Origin: Liolophura sinensis
Taxonomy: Eukaryota > Mollusca > Polyplacophora > Chitonida > Chitonidae
Reading direction: 5' to 3'
Assembly: GCF_032854445.1 (NCBI RefSeq)
Contig: NC_088302.1
Location: 36,710,191 to 36,774,190 of the forward strand
Length of the DNA: 64,000 nt
Both the position numbers and the translations under genes were made by a program. Of the stretch, positions 24,486 through 39,400 are shown in pieces. Position 1 is the stretch's first letter. Each line of letters opens with the position of its first letter. The notes beneath the pieces were generated by a model that did not search any database, was not told where the DNA came from, and saw only the letters and a program-made list of their open reading frames with translations.

Positions 24486-27400
24486 CTGAAACAGTGAAAA
24501 TAGCGGGCTTCAAGATGTTGTTCCCGTTCTGGAAAAATCACATAACATAGAAATCAACAATAACAGGTGTAGGTTGTGTCGTGTTTCCTCCCAGCATAAT
24601 TCTGGCCGCCATTGCCTAAGTTAAATATTCTTGAGTACAGCATAAAACACTAATCAAATAAATAAATAAATAAATAGGTTGCATTACTGTCGTAAACAAA
24701 TTGAAATCTGCAATAGCAGCAATATCCAGCATAAAGTCGATGTAGCCATTCATTCAAACCCTTTAAGGTCAAACCAAAAGACAGAAAGCTAGTCCAAGTT
24801 AAAAGATATGTCCATAATTTGACCAGTAGACCAAGAGTGAATTCTAGAGCTGCTTGCCATAACAATAAATGTACTGAAATTTATCTGCATTTCCACTCAC
24901 ATCTACTCTACATGGAATATTTTTGAACTTTATTTGTAAGTTTAAATTTTTAACTTATAGGAAATCCCAAAATGGATCAATGTACATTTTCATAATTCAA
25001 ATGTTGGAAGCATAAATCACTTCGAAAATTAACAGGATTTGTAAAAGATTAAATAATTTCAACACTGGCATTATCATCTAAACCCCCTGAAGCCCTAGCA
25101 CATCAGAGTGATAGCAGGAATTCATATTGTACATCATTAGTGGAGTGATAACAGTATGGATTTGAAGGTCTTCACACATAATTTATACACGTCAATCTGA
25201 AGGAATGAAACTGTCCCCACTCAAGACTTTCTTATTTGAGATACACATTCTGCTTGAAGTCAGAGCAATGACCTGTCTGGCAATGAGAGACCCAACTTAC
25301 TGGTTTTCCATGCTTGTAAAATCTAAGCTGTTAGCATTTCCATCCTGGCGAAGGAGCAATGACTTACTGATAAACATATTAATTTATTTATTTCATTCAC
25401 GTTTAACACTATACTCAAGAATTTTCCAACTGTAAGACAGCCTTCAGGTTTATGGGCAAAAGAAATCAAAGTGGCCAGACTAAAGCCCTGACCCCTTTAG
25501 GTATACACGAAGCATTAATTTATGGAAGGCCACCCTAATTACATGTATAACAAATATGACTTGTACAAGTGAGTTCACATATGGAGCTTCTTAACTGGAC
25601 CTGGGACTTGTGGTACCCCATCTTACTGTGTGTTCTATATTCCTGGCCTTGGGTTTGGGGGAGTCCTTGGCTACTGTTGCCTCGGGGGGTGAGGCCTTTG
25701 AAGGTGACACTCTGGAAGGGGAGGCGGGCATCTTCACCGTTATTTGGCTTTCTTCGTCTGCTGTGACCGTGAAGGAGGAGATAACACTCTTTTTATGGCA
25801 GCTTTTTTTTTCTCTGCCTGTTCATCTGTGTTCTGAAAACAAAATGAAAAATCTTGCAATGTAAAAATCAACACCAAAAGCAAAATTTCAACCACGTGAA
25901 GCTTGTCAGTATGTCCACTGTGCCACAGAAAATTTAGATACAGGGTGGGATATGAAACAAAGGAAATTAGGGAGACAAGGTTGCACATTAAAAAAAAAAA
26001 AAAAAGCTCACCCCATAAAACACTTAATTAAAACTGGGAATTACACCAAAGAGCAAAAAGAAAAAGAAAGGAAATGGTACGTTCCAACACCACAAACCTT
26101 TAACTTCAATTGCCTGACATCCTCTTCATAGTTACTGATTGATTGAGATAGTGCAAAAGACTGGTGCCAGACAGAGGTTAATAAATATATAAGGTTATAA
26201 AGGAATGGAATGGGAACCATAACATGTGCTGCTTTTGTGCACAAATGCCGTGTACAAATACTCATTCTTTTCTATAAAAGCGAGAGCCGAGTTTTCCTGG
26301 GAAGGGTCGTATATGTAGAAAATTTTAACACATCTGTTCCATGTTAATACCATGTTAAAATATCAGCATCCAAAATTCAACTCACGAGCAGTTGGCGATG
26401 ACATGTGCTTTGTATCAATTGACTTTGAGCATTTACCTGCTTTGGAGATAACAAAGTCTTCTTAACTGGGATTTCTTTGGGCTTGGATTTGGGGAGAAGA
26501 GCAGCCTGAAAATACATCACAGCAACGTATTACAGGGCAGACTAGGGTATGAAGAAGCACTACTAGCCATCGATTCAGGCTCCATGCTGTGGGAGAGAGG
26601 AGGCAGGGCATGCACCAATGAACTAGGGTAACTAAGATAGGTTTGTACGACTTATACCTCTTTTGCTACAAGTTGATGGGAGGGAGCATGAAGATTCAGT
26701 GAAGGTCCACATGTCCGTTCACTGATTGTGTTCACAAATGATTCTGTGTATTCAGTGTAGTCGAACAGGTGAGTTCGTTTATTCAGTATTGGCTAACAGT
26801 TGATTTTGTTTATTCAGTATAGGTTCACAGATAATTCTGTTTATTCAGTGTTTGTTTACAGATCACTTGATAAAGTCTGTTTATGTACACAGGTCATTTC
26901 ACTCATTCGGTGTAGGCTCACACATGATCTTGCTTTTTTAAGGATTGACCATAATATTTTTTAGGTTTATTGGGGGATAAACAAAACATCTGCCGTGCAA
27001 ATTGTACGGATCTGCATAATGGTTCATTCATTGTCTGCCTGGCATCATTGAAAACTGATGACCGCTTCTCCCGTGTGTTACCGGCTTTATTTCTTATTTG
27101 TATAATTTCTTACATACCTTTGTCTTTGGGAGTTAGTGTTAAACGTTGTTTTGGAAATGGATCTTGCGATTATCGACTTGGAACGCCTTTTACGGACTAT
27201 GAATGGTATATGAAATGACGGACTTGACGCTTATATATACAAAAGCCTGCACAGCAGTTTCTTCGATATACCCCAATAAACCTAAAAATAGTACAGCCAA
27301 TACTTGTAATTTAATTTAAGGCATAAAAAAATGTCATCTTATGTTTTACTTCATTCCTAACTGTGAGAAATGTTAGTCGACTGTGTTGAGGCACGAAACA

Positions 27401-30400
27401 CCACAGGCTCTTAAATACACATTTTATGAATGAGATTTTTCGGGCCAGTGAAATTGTTGATCAAAGTTTTACCGTTACTAAGCAACATCATTGGCGAACA
27501 AAACCACGAGGAAAAAGAACTGCGAATAACTTAACATTTAGACAGTGAAATCTAAGAGAAGTTTAGGCACAGAAGATGTAGAAGGAGTTGAATTTATTTT
27601 GTGAGATGAATTTCCTAGGTGACAAGACGTTTGCCCTGTGAAAAAAAGGACTGTTGTTGTTGTTGCATGCTGGGGCTATACAGTAGTGTGTACACAGGTG
27701 ACTTTGCAATGCCGCTTGTGAAATATGGAAAATATCTCACTATCTAAATCTTACTGAATATCTAAGGACTTTAAACATCAGTTGGAAAGTGATTTTCGTC
27801 AAACTGGCTTGTTTTGGCAATGTCATTCGCACTCAGCTCTGCACAGCATGCGCCCCACTGACTCATGAGGACTGTCCGTGTCAGTGTTCTATTTGTCATT
27901 TTACGTGACGTGCCTTCCGTCTTTTTCAGTTTTCTTAGAAAAGGTAGTCCCGCATGGGAGTGGCTTCATTTTTTTCTGTTTATTGGAGTATAAACCCAAA
28001 AATCGGATTAAGCCTTACAGGGGTAAAGTCAGGAAAATTAAACTATTCAGGTTTATAAGGCTGACACATTGCTTTGTTGATTCACATTATTTTGTTGATT
28101 CAGAGTCGGTTCAATGCTCATTCTGTTGACTTATAGTAGGTTCACATGTCATTTTGATTCAGTGTTAAGCTGAACATCATTTTGTTCAATGGATGGCAAG
28201 CCACAGCTTCGCTCAACACATGAAAACGAAATTCAAGACATCCACACTTAATAGATGAAGTTATCTGAAGGACCGTACTGAACTGTACCATGAACATTTT
28301 TCGGTCACACTTTCTTAGAATTTTACACCAGGGCTGAAACGCATTTTAAAACCAGTGTCCTCGGTATACATATGTCAGGGATGAGACAGACACTAGGACG
28401 AAAAAAAGGATATACAGCACAACAATAATTTTGTCATTTTTAACATTTCTGAATTAAATTCTGATGCATTTTTCTTTATAAATAGAGGAATTCCTCCAAA
28501 AAGAGGACAAATCTCATGCCTGATATGTAACAATGTCAAGAGCAACAAGTAATTCCTTATGTGCTAGCTAAGGATTGTTCCAACAGAAGAATTCCTTATG
28601 TGCTAAGGATTGTTCCAACAGAAGAATTCCTTATGTGCTAACTAAAGATTGTTCCAACAGAAGAATTCAACCATACGGTGATCTGACTGGAGGAGATGTG
28701 TGTTCAAACAATGTGTCAAATCTGCCGAGTTGGCAATGTCCCCCACCTTAGACATCAGATCTGTTGCTTTTTGTAGAAAGTTTGAAATTATTTTCGCTAT
28801 TAGTATATAGCAATTCCCTCACTGAATATTATGTGTGACTGTTCAGAGAAGTTAATTTGAGCACAGTGCCATGAAGATCAAACACACATGCACACAACTT
28901 TTTTCGTTCAGGTTATAAATATGCGCCACGTGTGCTGAATTTACAATTTATTCCCCTCCTTGGATGCTGTGTATTTTGAAAATGAAGAGGGTAAAATTGG
29001 GCCTGCACAAAGAGGTTACCAAGACATGGGCACAAATAATAAATATTAGTTGAATCTGTTGAATTTACAGTTTTCAACTCCTTGGATGTTGTGTCCCAAT
29101 GTTTGACAAGGGATGGAGCACAGGACTATGGTTAAATGTACAGAAAGTTTGAAACTGATTTGCCCTGTGGATTGAAAGTAAAACTAGATTTTAATACAGA
29201 AGTTCCCAAACACACCAAGCTGAAAAATCTTACATACACTGTATCTATGTTGGTGTTATGATAAAAAATAAGAACCAAACCTTAAAACATGATAAAAGCC
29301 TGTTTACAAGTGTTATGCAAACCTCCCCCCAAAAAACAAGCAAAGAAACACATAAAATAAACATATAACCATGGAGTTTCGGGACACATGCAAGTATGAC
29401 AGGTGATTAAGCATTAATGCAACAGAAAAAATGTATGAACAAGCCACTGTTAGACAATCTATGCTTATCTATGGAGAAAAGAGTGTTACTGAATATATAA
29501 TCTATTTGTTCTCCATTTATTGACAAGAACACTGACTAATGAACACAAGTGACATTTAAAACCTTTAGTAGAATTCAAACACTGTTCTAACTCAGGATAT
29601 TAAAAGATTTACTTAGAACTGCCCATGCAGAAAGTTAAAAAGATTAAATCAGTAAAGTACCATACCACAAAGGTCAATGTACACATGCATGAACACATGA
29701 ACACATACCCACCTCGTATTCACCTTAACACAACTACATCTCTACAACAAGGCAGTGGGGCTGTGAGGAGATGGACTAGGAGAATTCTTACCTTTGGAGT
29801 GATCTTGGAGGAGGCCAGGGAGCCTGATGATAATGAGAAGGAGAGTTCTCACCTTTGGGGTGAACTATCTGACCCTCGTAGAGGCAAAGGTGGCCTGATC
29901 ATGAGGAGAGGGACAGCAGGATTTCTCACCTTTGGGGTGACCTTTTTTGACCCTGGTGGAGGTGGAGAGGACTGACCATGAGGAGAGGGACTGGGAAAGT
30001 TCTCATGTTTGGGGTGATCTTTCTGACCCTGGTGGAGGTTCGACAGTCTGGTGATGAGAGACAGTGGGGGATTTTTCACCTTTGGGGTGACCTTTCTGAC
30101 CCTCGTGGAGGTTGGGCAGTCTGGTGATGAGAGACTGGGGGATTTTTCACCTTTGGGGTGACCTTTCTGACCCTGGTGGAAGCGGGACAGCCTGATGAGG
30201 AAGAGAGGGACTGGGGGAGTTCTCACCTTAGAGGTGACCTTTCTGACTCTGGTGGAGGTGGGACAGCTTGATGACAAGGGGAGGAAATAGGAAAGTTCTC
30301 ACCTTTTAGGTTACCTATCTGACCCTCATGGCGGCAGGGTGGCCTAATCATGAGGAGAAAAAGTGAAGTTCTCACCTTTGGGGTGACCTTTCCCCCCCCT

Positions 30401-33400
30401 GGTGTAGGTGGGGTGGCCCGATCATGAGGGGAGGAAACACGAAAGTTTTCATTTTTGAGGTTACCTATCTAACCCTCGCAGAAGAAAGGTAGTCTGCTGA
30501 TGAAGAGAGGGAATAGGAGAGTTCTCATCTTTGGGAGAACTTTCTTACTCTGTTGGAGGCAGGGCAGCCTGATGATAAGGAGAGGAAGTAGTTCTCACCT
30601 TTGGAGTGACGTTTCTAACCCTGGTGGAGGTGCTGCAGCCTGACGTTGAGGAGAGGGATAGAAGAAGTGTTCACCTTTGGGGGTGACGTTTCTGACCCCA
30701 GTGGAGTCAGGGCAGCCTAATGATGAGGAGAGGGACAGGAGGCATTTTCAACCTGGGGTGACTTATCTGACTCAAGTGGAGGCGGGGCAGTCTGACGATG
30801 AGGAGAGGGACAGGGGAAGTTCTCACCTCTGAAGGTGACCTTTCTGATCCCAGTGGAAGTGGGGCAGCCTATTTATTATTGAGGAGAGGGACCAGGGGAG
30901 TTCTCACCTTTGGGGTAACCTTTCTGACCCTGGTGGAAGCAGGGCGGCCTGAAGATGATGTGGTTGATGAAGAAGACTCACTAACATCTGTTCCATTCTG
31001 TACAGCCAGTAAGGCTTTCTTGGTCTTAGGGAAGCTGGGCTTGGAATTCTACACCACACAGAAAAACAACACAAAATAATAATACTGGTACATAGCAAAT
31101 AGACCATGCAAATCAGCCAAATAACTATGTAAGCTGTAACAGCTAAGTCAATTTTCTGACTACTCCTGATATTGATTTCTCAACTTTTTGTACTTAAACA
31201 AATATCATTACTATTAAATGGCTTATACAGAACTGCCACACAATGAAACTCCTAAAGATGTTCAGGACAGTTTTGGGCTACGAAACAAATGGCAGGCAAT
31301 TTTGTTGCGCTCTTACTGACTGGTTTTATCGACAATTCTGGCTAGCCTCAAAGCCGTCACATTTTATAAAAGTGATACTTGTATTACTTGTAGTACATGT
31401 AGATTCATGGTTTAAGCCAGTTTTATTTATACCAAAACTGACACAAATAAACTACCAGTATCGTTTTTCTCACGAACAATCATTTGCACCACTGAAACTA
31501 CTGAAAGCATGATAAGGAAAAATGACTTCAATTCTGAAATGTTAACATTCCCAGAACGTTAACTAAAGACAGGTATTCCAACATTTCAAATAGTGTCTGT
31601 ACGTCTCTAGAATTAGACTAGTGAAGAGAAATCTATGAAATGTTGCATGGGGTTAGATTTACTTAATTGATTGGTGTTTTATGCCGTACTTAAGAATATT
31701 TCATTTATATGACGGCTGTGGCCATCCACGGGGTTAGACCCAATGTTTTAAAAGGTCAGGGTGTTTATTATTATTATTATTCAAAGAACAAGTGGAACTA
31801 ATTAATTTGTTAATGAGCTATGTTAGAACATACATATAAATGAACAACATCAACTATACATTATGTACATAATGTAAATCTATCAAATAACAGTATATGG
31901 CCTAGTCTTAACACACACATGTAGCATACATAGCTGTATACGTCTGGTTAATACAAACTGGAGCAGGTAGAATACAGTTGAACTTTCAGAAAGTGTCATC
32001 AATCCATTTTTGGTGTAACTTACTTTCACAGCCATTGTCTACACTGCATGGTGACAAGGATTTATGAGGTAAGTTACATACAAAATGCATTTACAAAGCT
32101 TTATGAAAATAGTTGCTGGATGAGAAGACAGCTATAGAATGTAGAGGAAAAGCTCACAACCAGCCCAGCCGTGGAGAGTGAAGGCAGCAAATAAAAGAGT
32201 TAGCGCGACTGGCTTCAGCATTTTCATATTTCAATTTATCCAAGAAAACCTTACATGCAAGTCTTGGCTCAAATGAACAAATTCTGCTGAAGCTGGGCTT
32301 TAAAGACCACAATAATTATCCATTGCTGGGCAAGCCACAACAGATCTTTGTTTCCAGAAATATTCAAACTAAATAGTTCAGTTATGATGCAGATGGAATT
32401 ATGGGTTAACGTCCATCTGCTGTCAGAGACATCCATCATGGGTTTTGATGGTGCTGTCAGGGATGAATCATTTCTGTCAATATCTACAAGATTGAAACTA
32501 AAACTACTTGGCCATTCTCAAAATGATCCTTTTCCACATGTTGTCCAGGATCACATGCTTTTCCTATCACAGATGCAATGTGCACGTATGCCCTATTGCA
32601 CAAGCAATACGTTGTGCCCAGTCGCTGTATCAGATGCAATGTGTGATGTGTGATGTATTCGATTGACTGTCGATTTAATTTGTTATGCCTTCATGTACTG
32701 TCATTTTATGATGCTGTTCAAGAACAGTTTCTCATTTCAGATAAGCCTTGGATGTTATAACTAGACTAGTAGCTGGCCAATACCATACCCTTTTCTCTTG
32801 TCAGCCAACCTTTGACTGTTACAACAAGACTAGCAGCTGCAGTTTGGTGCTCCTGGCCAACATGAGACCCTTTTCTCTTTTCAGCCAACCTTTGAGTGTT
32901 ACAACTAGACTAGCAGCTGCAGTTTGATGCTCCTGGCCAACATGATACCCTTTTCTCTTTTCAGCCAACCTCTGACTGTTACAACTAGACTAGCAGCTGC
33001 AGTTTGGTGCTCCTGGCCAACATGAGACCCTTTTCTAATTTCAGCCAACCTTTGAGTGTTACTACTAGACTGGCAGCTGTAGTTTGGCGCACTGGCCAAC
33101 ACCAGACCCTTTTCTAATTTCAGCCAACCTTTGAGTGTTACAACTAGACTAGCAGCTGCAGTTCGGCGCTCTGGCCAACACGAGACCCTTTTCTCATTTC
33201 AGCCAACCTTTGAGTGTTACTACTAGACTGGCAGCTGTAGTTTGGTGCTCCTAGCCAGCACGATACCCTTTTTTATTTTTCAGCCAATCTTTGACATTAT
33301 GACTAGACTATCACGTGTGCATGTGGTCCTGTCCAAAACCATACCCTTTTCTCATTTCAGCCAAGCTTTAAATGTTATGACTAGACTAGTAGTATTACAG

Positions 33401-36400
33401 CCATAGGTCGGCTTGAAAGCCTGACGCCGGATACCAACCTTTTTACGAACGCCTGTGAGAGGCTCACGTGAATAGTCCCTATGAGGGGAGTTACCCGAAG
33501 GACGATTAGGGAAAATCTGAGCGAGTTCCTCGTCAATAGACGGCAAGTCCATTGCCTGGGCCTGAACCTGAAAAAGGCAGTAACGTGGGATTTACTGGTG
33601 TTTTGTTGGTGGATGACCATACACCTGCTGACAAGGAGACTCAAAGGTTACAGAGAGCTACTAGAAACCCACTTTGTTTTAGCCAGAATGCAAAAACAGA
33701 CCCATGGGGTTTACGAGATATGAGATTGACCGGCCACACCACAGGTTAACAATAGGTACTGAGAGTCTGATTAAGAAATGCTAGGACTTAAGGATAGAGA
33801 GATGTGACTGAATGAGCTTTATCATAGCACAGATAGATGTTGGATGGTGTTATGAAATTAAATGTAGACTGATTTAGTGAGTACCTCAGTGATATGGGTT
33901 AGACGTTAAAAGAATCTACCTGTATCTACTGAAATCTACCACAAGAACTGTGCATGTGAAACTCATAACACATTTGAAAAAAAACCCCATTAAAATATGG
34001 AAATCCTAACCACAACCACAGTCTGCATTTCTGTCTACTCCACATGCATTATGGTTACCACAGGAAGCTTGTACAACCACAGACACAGAACCACCAACAT
34101 GACTGATGATATCAACTGCTGAATAACTGAAAGCCTGCTTGAACTCTGAGTACTAGTACTCCATTACCATTGGCCCATTCCATGGCTGCTATATGATGTG
34201 TGGGGTAAAAGCCAAAATGCACTACATCCACTTGGATGATAGATCATAGCAAAGTCTCAAAGTAGATATGTGGTGGAATGGAATGTGGTGAAAGTACAGT
34301 TGTTTTAAGCTCAAAATAGACAAGATAATTGCCAAATCAGGCTACAAAACCTTAGCTCCCAAGTAAACCTTACGATATCGACAATAGGTTTAGTGTGTGT
34401 ACATACGTGTTTGCAAGGGTAATTTGTTTTCTGAAATTATTTGACATGTCAGTTACAGAAATTGGATGCTTACGTCAACAAGTATTTAAATGTTAGTCCA
34501 ATGTTAGTTGGTTTGGAATTTTAAAAAACAAAACTGTTAGACTGAACAAAAAAAACCAGCAAAAATATGTTAGAAAAACACAAAAGTCTGGTGTATTGAT
34601 AGAACACCGAAAGCAAACTTGGCTGAAAAAAAACAAACCTTTCTTAGTATTGTCCCAGAGACAAACTAGGTGTTAGACAAATGTATACACTGAACCAAGC
34701 ATTGCCACAAAAATGCAAGCGCAATAAATTTTGGCAAAAAAAAAAAAAAAAATAATAATAATTCTGTAAAATCACAAATAGTTACTGAATCATACTACAA
34801 GCCAGAGCATTAGCTTCTCACACAATCAAGAGTGACAATCTATGTGTAAAAGCTGCACAACAAATTCTGGACATGGGAGGACATTGGCTGAGGTGAGCCT
34901 GAAGGATTGTGAAAGGCACATGCAGCGAAAGGCAAGTGCTTGTGAATGGCCCAACTCATGCGATGACAAATGTAAATGCCTAATGCCAAAACAACTGACT
35001 GACTGGTAGTAGGTATACAGTTCACACTAATATGGCTTCACTATTTACATGTACAAAGATCATCAGCCAGCAAGATGCATTGCTCAGCCCCAATTGTGAA
35101 ATTAGCATTAAAAACTATGGTTTCACATGCTGACACATTTTGTTTGGTTTTTAAAAACAAAATATTCTGTCATTTGCCCTAATTCACTTCTTCGCTTTAG
35201 CTTTGTTACCATTCAGAAATGTCACCTCTTACATCAAAAAAGAAAAAAAAACAAAAAAAGTGTCCACACTATCTGTAGCTTAACCATAACATAATGGTAT
35301 AACTCATTAACTGACATATATTCCTTTCCTACTCTGCTATTCTTCCATTCTTTAAGCTACAAATTAATGCTAAAACTTCTGTAAACCTACGAAAACCTAT
35401 TTAATCCTGACCATTTTTAGCCATGGCAAGCAGATAATTCTGTCGCTCTGTCAGACAAATTTTTGTACCTCTCAACTTTTAACTCAGGCTATAAACTTCA
35501 GCCAGGCTGCCAGACATAGATTTTAGCAGGATGCTGCAGCTCTTCCAAATTAGCGCTTGCTATCCTTCTCAACTTTCTGCTTCATCTTTAAATATCATAA
35601 TCTGAGCTGTAATCGTCACCTTAGTCCTCATCTTTACAGAGTTGATGGAATTCCTTTTTCATCAAACACCAATTATTTCTAGGTAGACATTTGCACTTTT
35701 TCGTTCATATCACACTGCTTTTGGTAATCATTTCAGGTCTGACAGCCGCCTGTGTATGGTCGTGGGTTTCGCCTAGACTCAACTCCCTCTCGAGAAAATG
35801 CTAGCCAAGATCATATACAATATAAGTGAAATATTCTTGGGTATGACGTAAACCTCCAATCAAATAAATAAATTCTTTAATAATTTTATATTATTTTATG
35901 CTGATATCCTAAATAATTGGCAGGACATTCAGGAGTAACATAACTGAAATTTAATAATGTATGAGCAGCTTGAATGACAGCCAGCCCTTTTAACATGCGT
36001 CAGCCGAATCTCAATTTTCACAACTAAGCAAGGTTTCAGTTTCCTCATCACTACAGTTTCTCTTTCTATTAGTAGTTTCCTGATATGAGCATCACTAAAC
36101 ATGTATTTTCACTTGTTAACAGCAGTTTCCTTATGCGAGTAACTGCACATGTGACAGATGCTACCACTCATCTAGTCATCATACTGCTTCTGAATGTGAT
36201 CAAATTGTTCCGCTTCACTAAATGCAGCTAGAGCCACATGCAAATTATGACAGACCTGCTGAAATATTCAATAGTGTACACAGTTTATTGATGGATTCCT
36301 AATACAGAGTATAATCTGGTCATCAGTGTCAAATTAGACAAGACAGTCTTAACCTAAATTTAGGAGAGATTACTCTTGTGTATGCTTTGCCACCTTGCAG

Positions 36401-39400
36401 CTGAGCACCACGCGAAACAAAGTCAGTCATCCTGAGGGCAACATGGGGAATGGAGGTCGGTTTCACAAGGTGATTTCAGGATTAAAGATAATCATAGGTA
36501 GTGTTGCAAGGTATACACTATGAGGTCATGGCTGAGGAGATAATCCTACTGCCAAGTTTGGGCCATCTGACAGAGCTGAGTGGCAGGTATCACAATGTGT
36601 CCATATTTGTGTAGCGCAACATGCATGTAACTATCAGAACTACTAGAAGCTATGGTAGTTACATTAACATAACACAAATATACAGCTTTTGAATTTGGGG
36701 TTTTGTCTGGGTAAACATCTGAGCTAAAATTTTTAAATGCTAACAGAATTATTTGAGTCCAATTTTCGTCATCTGCCTTGGTGATAACATTTTTGATCTT
36801 AAAGCACACCTCTACTGTGTAGTCTGGATCACAAATATTCAAATATTCCTCCTTTTTTAGATCCTACATTAAGCATTGGTAAACTGACCAACTTGTAAGG
36901 TGAAGAAAAAATACAGTTTTGTAAATTTGAAAGACAGCCTTTCAGACAGGTCTGTAGAGATAACAGTGCATTGTAAATGTGCCTGTATTTTGAAGGGTAT
37001 TTCTTTCTTTAGCTCAGTGATTTTCAGCACTTTCTACTTGGAGAGGTGGTGATATGTTTCCAAAAAGGGCTGCACATGGCTCTATAGCACTATGAACACT
37101 ATGTCAAACTGAAAGTCGTTGCCCTACACGATGGCAGTTTCTGCATACAGAGATTTTCAGGCATGGTTTGGTACAGTATAGGTCCCTGTACACTAAAAAC
37201 AATGCTAAGCATCTAGAGTGAAAGTGGATATGAAAAAATAAAACACATACAGATTCATCACAGATCTGGTTTCCCCAATTTCTACCTGGACACCACAACA
37301 GAGAGAACACAAACAAGCAAACATTAGTAGAAAAAACAACAAACCGTAGCTGGCATGGTCTTGATGATGTCTTCGATGGCTTCTATTGCCTCTTTAAACC
37401 CGCGTGGTATCCTAGAGGACAGTGTGAACTTGGTCTTGTTGTTGACATAACTCCACATGCTATCTTCTGGGATCCAGGCACTGAGATGAGATGACAAAGT
37501 AGATCAATCTTCCACACTATTTATTAAACTGCTGATCACAGTCTGACACAAGAATTTTACACCTACACCTGGGCAGTCAGAATTATGGCTGGAGGAAACT
37601 GGAGTGACTAGAGTAAACTGAAGTGACTAGAGTAAACTGGAGTAAACTTCTGACATTTAGCGGGTTACTGACAAACTTTCACAGGTACGACGCATAAATA
37701 TGTACTCCAAATACATGGCAGACAAGTGGTTTTCAATGAAAGTGAATGTCGGAGCACAGATGCCTGCTTGTAATCACCAAGGCTCCACAAACTATGAGAG
37801 CAGGTCACAGATGAGCAACTTGAATCACTCATATCCAGATCTGAAGTAGCTGGCAACTGGATATCTAAAATATCGTATTTACATGTAACTGCAGTGTACA
37901 CAATACATTCAAGATTGATTTGATTGATCCCTGTGTATCACCATACTCAAGAATATTTCACTTATACCAGTTGCTAAATACCTCAGTTGGAGGGTGTTTT
38001 AGTTTTAAGGCTACCAGAATATCTGCGTGCACTACAAATGTAAACTAAACTGGTGCTACTTACTAGTTTTCAGATCCATAGAAAAACACAAATTGATGAA
38101 CTTTCTTGTTTGAAGGTTTCTTCACTTCGGGCTTTGGCTCAATAACCTGAATACAGAAAGATAAAAAAAAAAACAGAGTGAAGTGCGGATTTATTTCATT
38201 TATTGCATTCTCTCAAGCAACATTTCTAATTGACCTGCTTTTCCAGGGATTCAAAAACCATACCTTTCCCTGCATGACACATTGTCACATTCTACATTCA
38301 GAATCTACTCTTATGCCAAGAGCTTTCCCAGAACTACATAACTGACAATGTTGTGATGTACATACCAAGAAGGACTATTACACACAAAGAACCAGTCAAG
38401 CAGATATTGTGATGCCCCTATTAGCATGCAGTAGATCTAGTCAAGAGGCAATATTTTTACAATGATTAAGTCTTTCCAAGAAACATCCATAATCAGGGGT
38501 CGAAGTAACGCCTGTCTACCTGCCGATGGCAATTTTTCTCGTTGACAGGTCACAAAAAAGTTCACTTAGTAAGTTTACAATTGTGTTTAAGTCAATATCC
38601 ATGCATGTCTAAGTATGTGAAATCCGTATATTTAATTCACGTTGCCACAATGGAAATGTTGTCTAGACTTTGCCATTTTCAGCCCAAGCCAGTCAACCCT
38701 GTTAGGAGGTCATTTAGTGGACGAGGACTTTCTCAAGGAACCTATCATATTTGCACTTCCAATTCCGTGACCAAGCGTACCTTCATCGTTATAGAACGCA
38801 CTTCGCTTACCACAACAAGGGCAAAATCAGATCTGCAAGAAACCATTTTCGTTAGGAAAAATGCTTTCTCTAAAACTTTTTTGCACGAGTCCACAGCTAT
38901 GACAGAACGAACAGCATCAACAAATGCTTGACAAAAGCACACATGCACATGACTCTAGAGTCTCTCACCATTACATTAGTCTGTTGGAGTTGCTGGCCAC
39001 AGTTATATTAATGAAATTTTCTTGAATACAGCGCGAGACACCAGTCAAATAAATAAATAATAAAATGTGAAGTTAAAACTTATAGTCCAAGCCTCCTCCT
39101 ATCCCCCAAAAGTGAACAACATTAAGACCACACACAAGTACAGACTGAACTCAAGCAAGTAAGTTTCATTCTGACGATCAAGTCGGCAGGTGTCGTGGTC
39201 TTGACAGAATATTGAATAAAAAAAGAAATGCTACTGAAACCAAATATTCTTGTAACATGGTAGACTGATAATGCTTAGTGCAGGTGGCCAAACTGAAATT
39301 ATATTTGCAATATGCAAAACTGGCGATCCATAGCGGTAGCGCTAGCACAGAATGGACTTTCTGAAAATTAGACTGATGGGGACAGGTTTATACCTGGAGG

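Noticed and set aside
29625-30277. Long open frames through the 76-bp array
   Set aside because: They result from tandem repetition of one exon end and run through splice sites; not independent genes.
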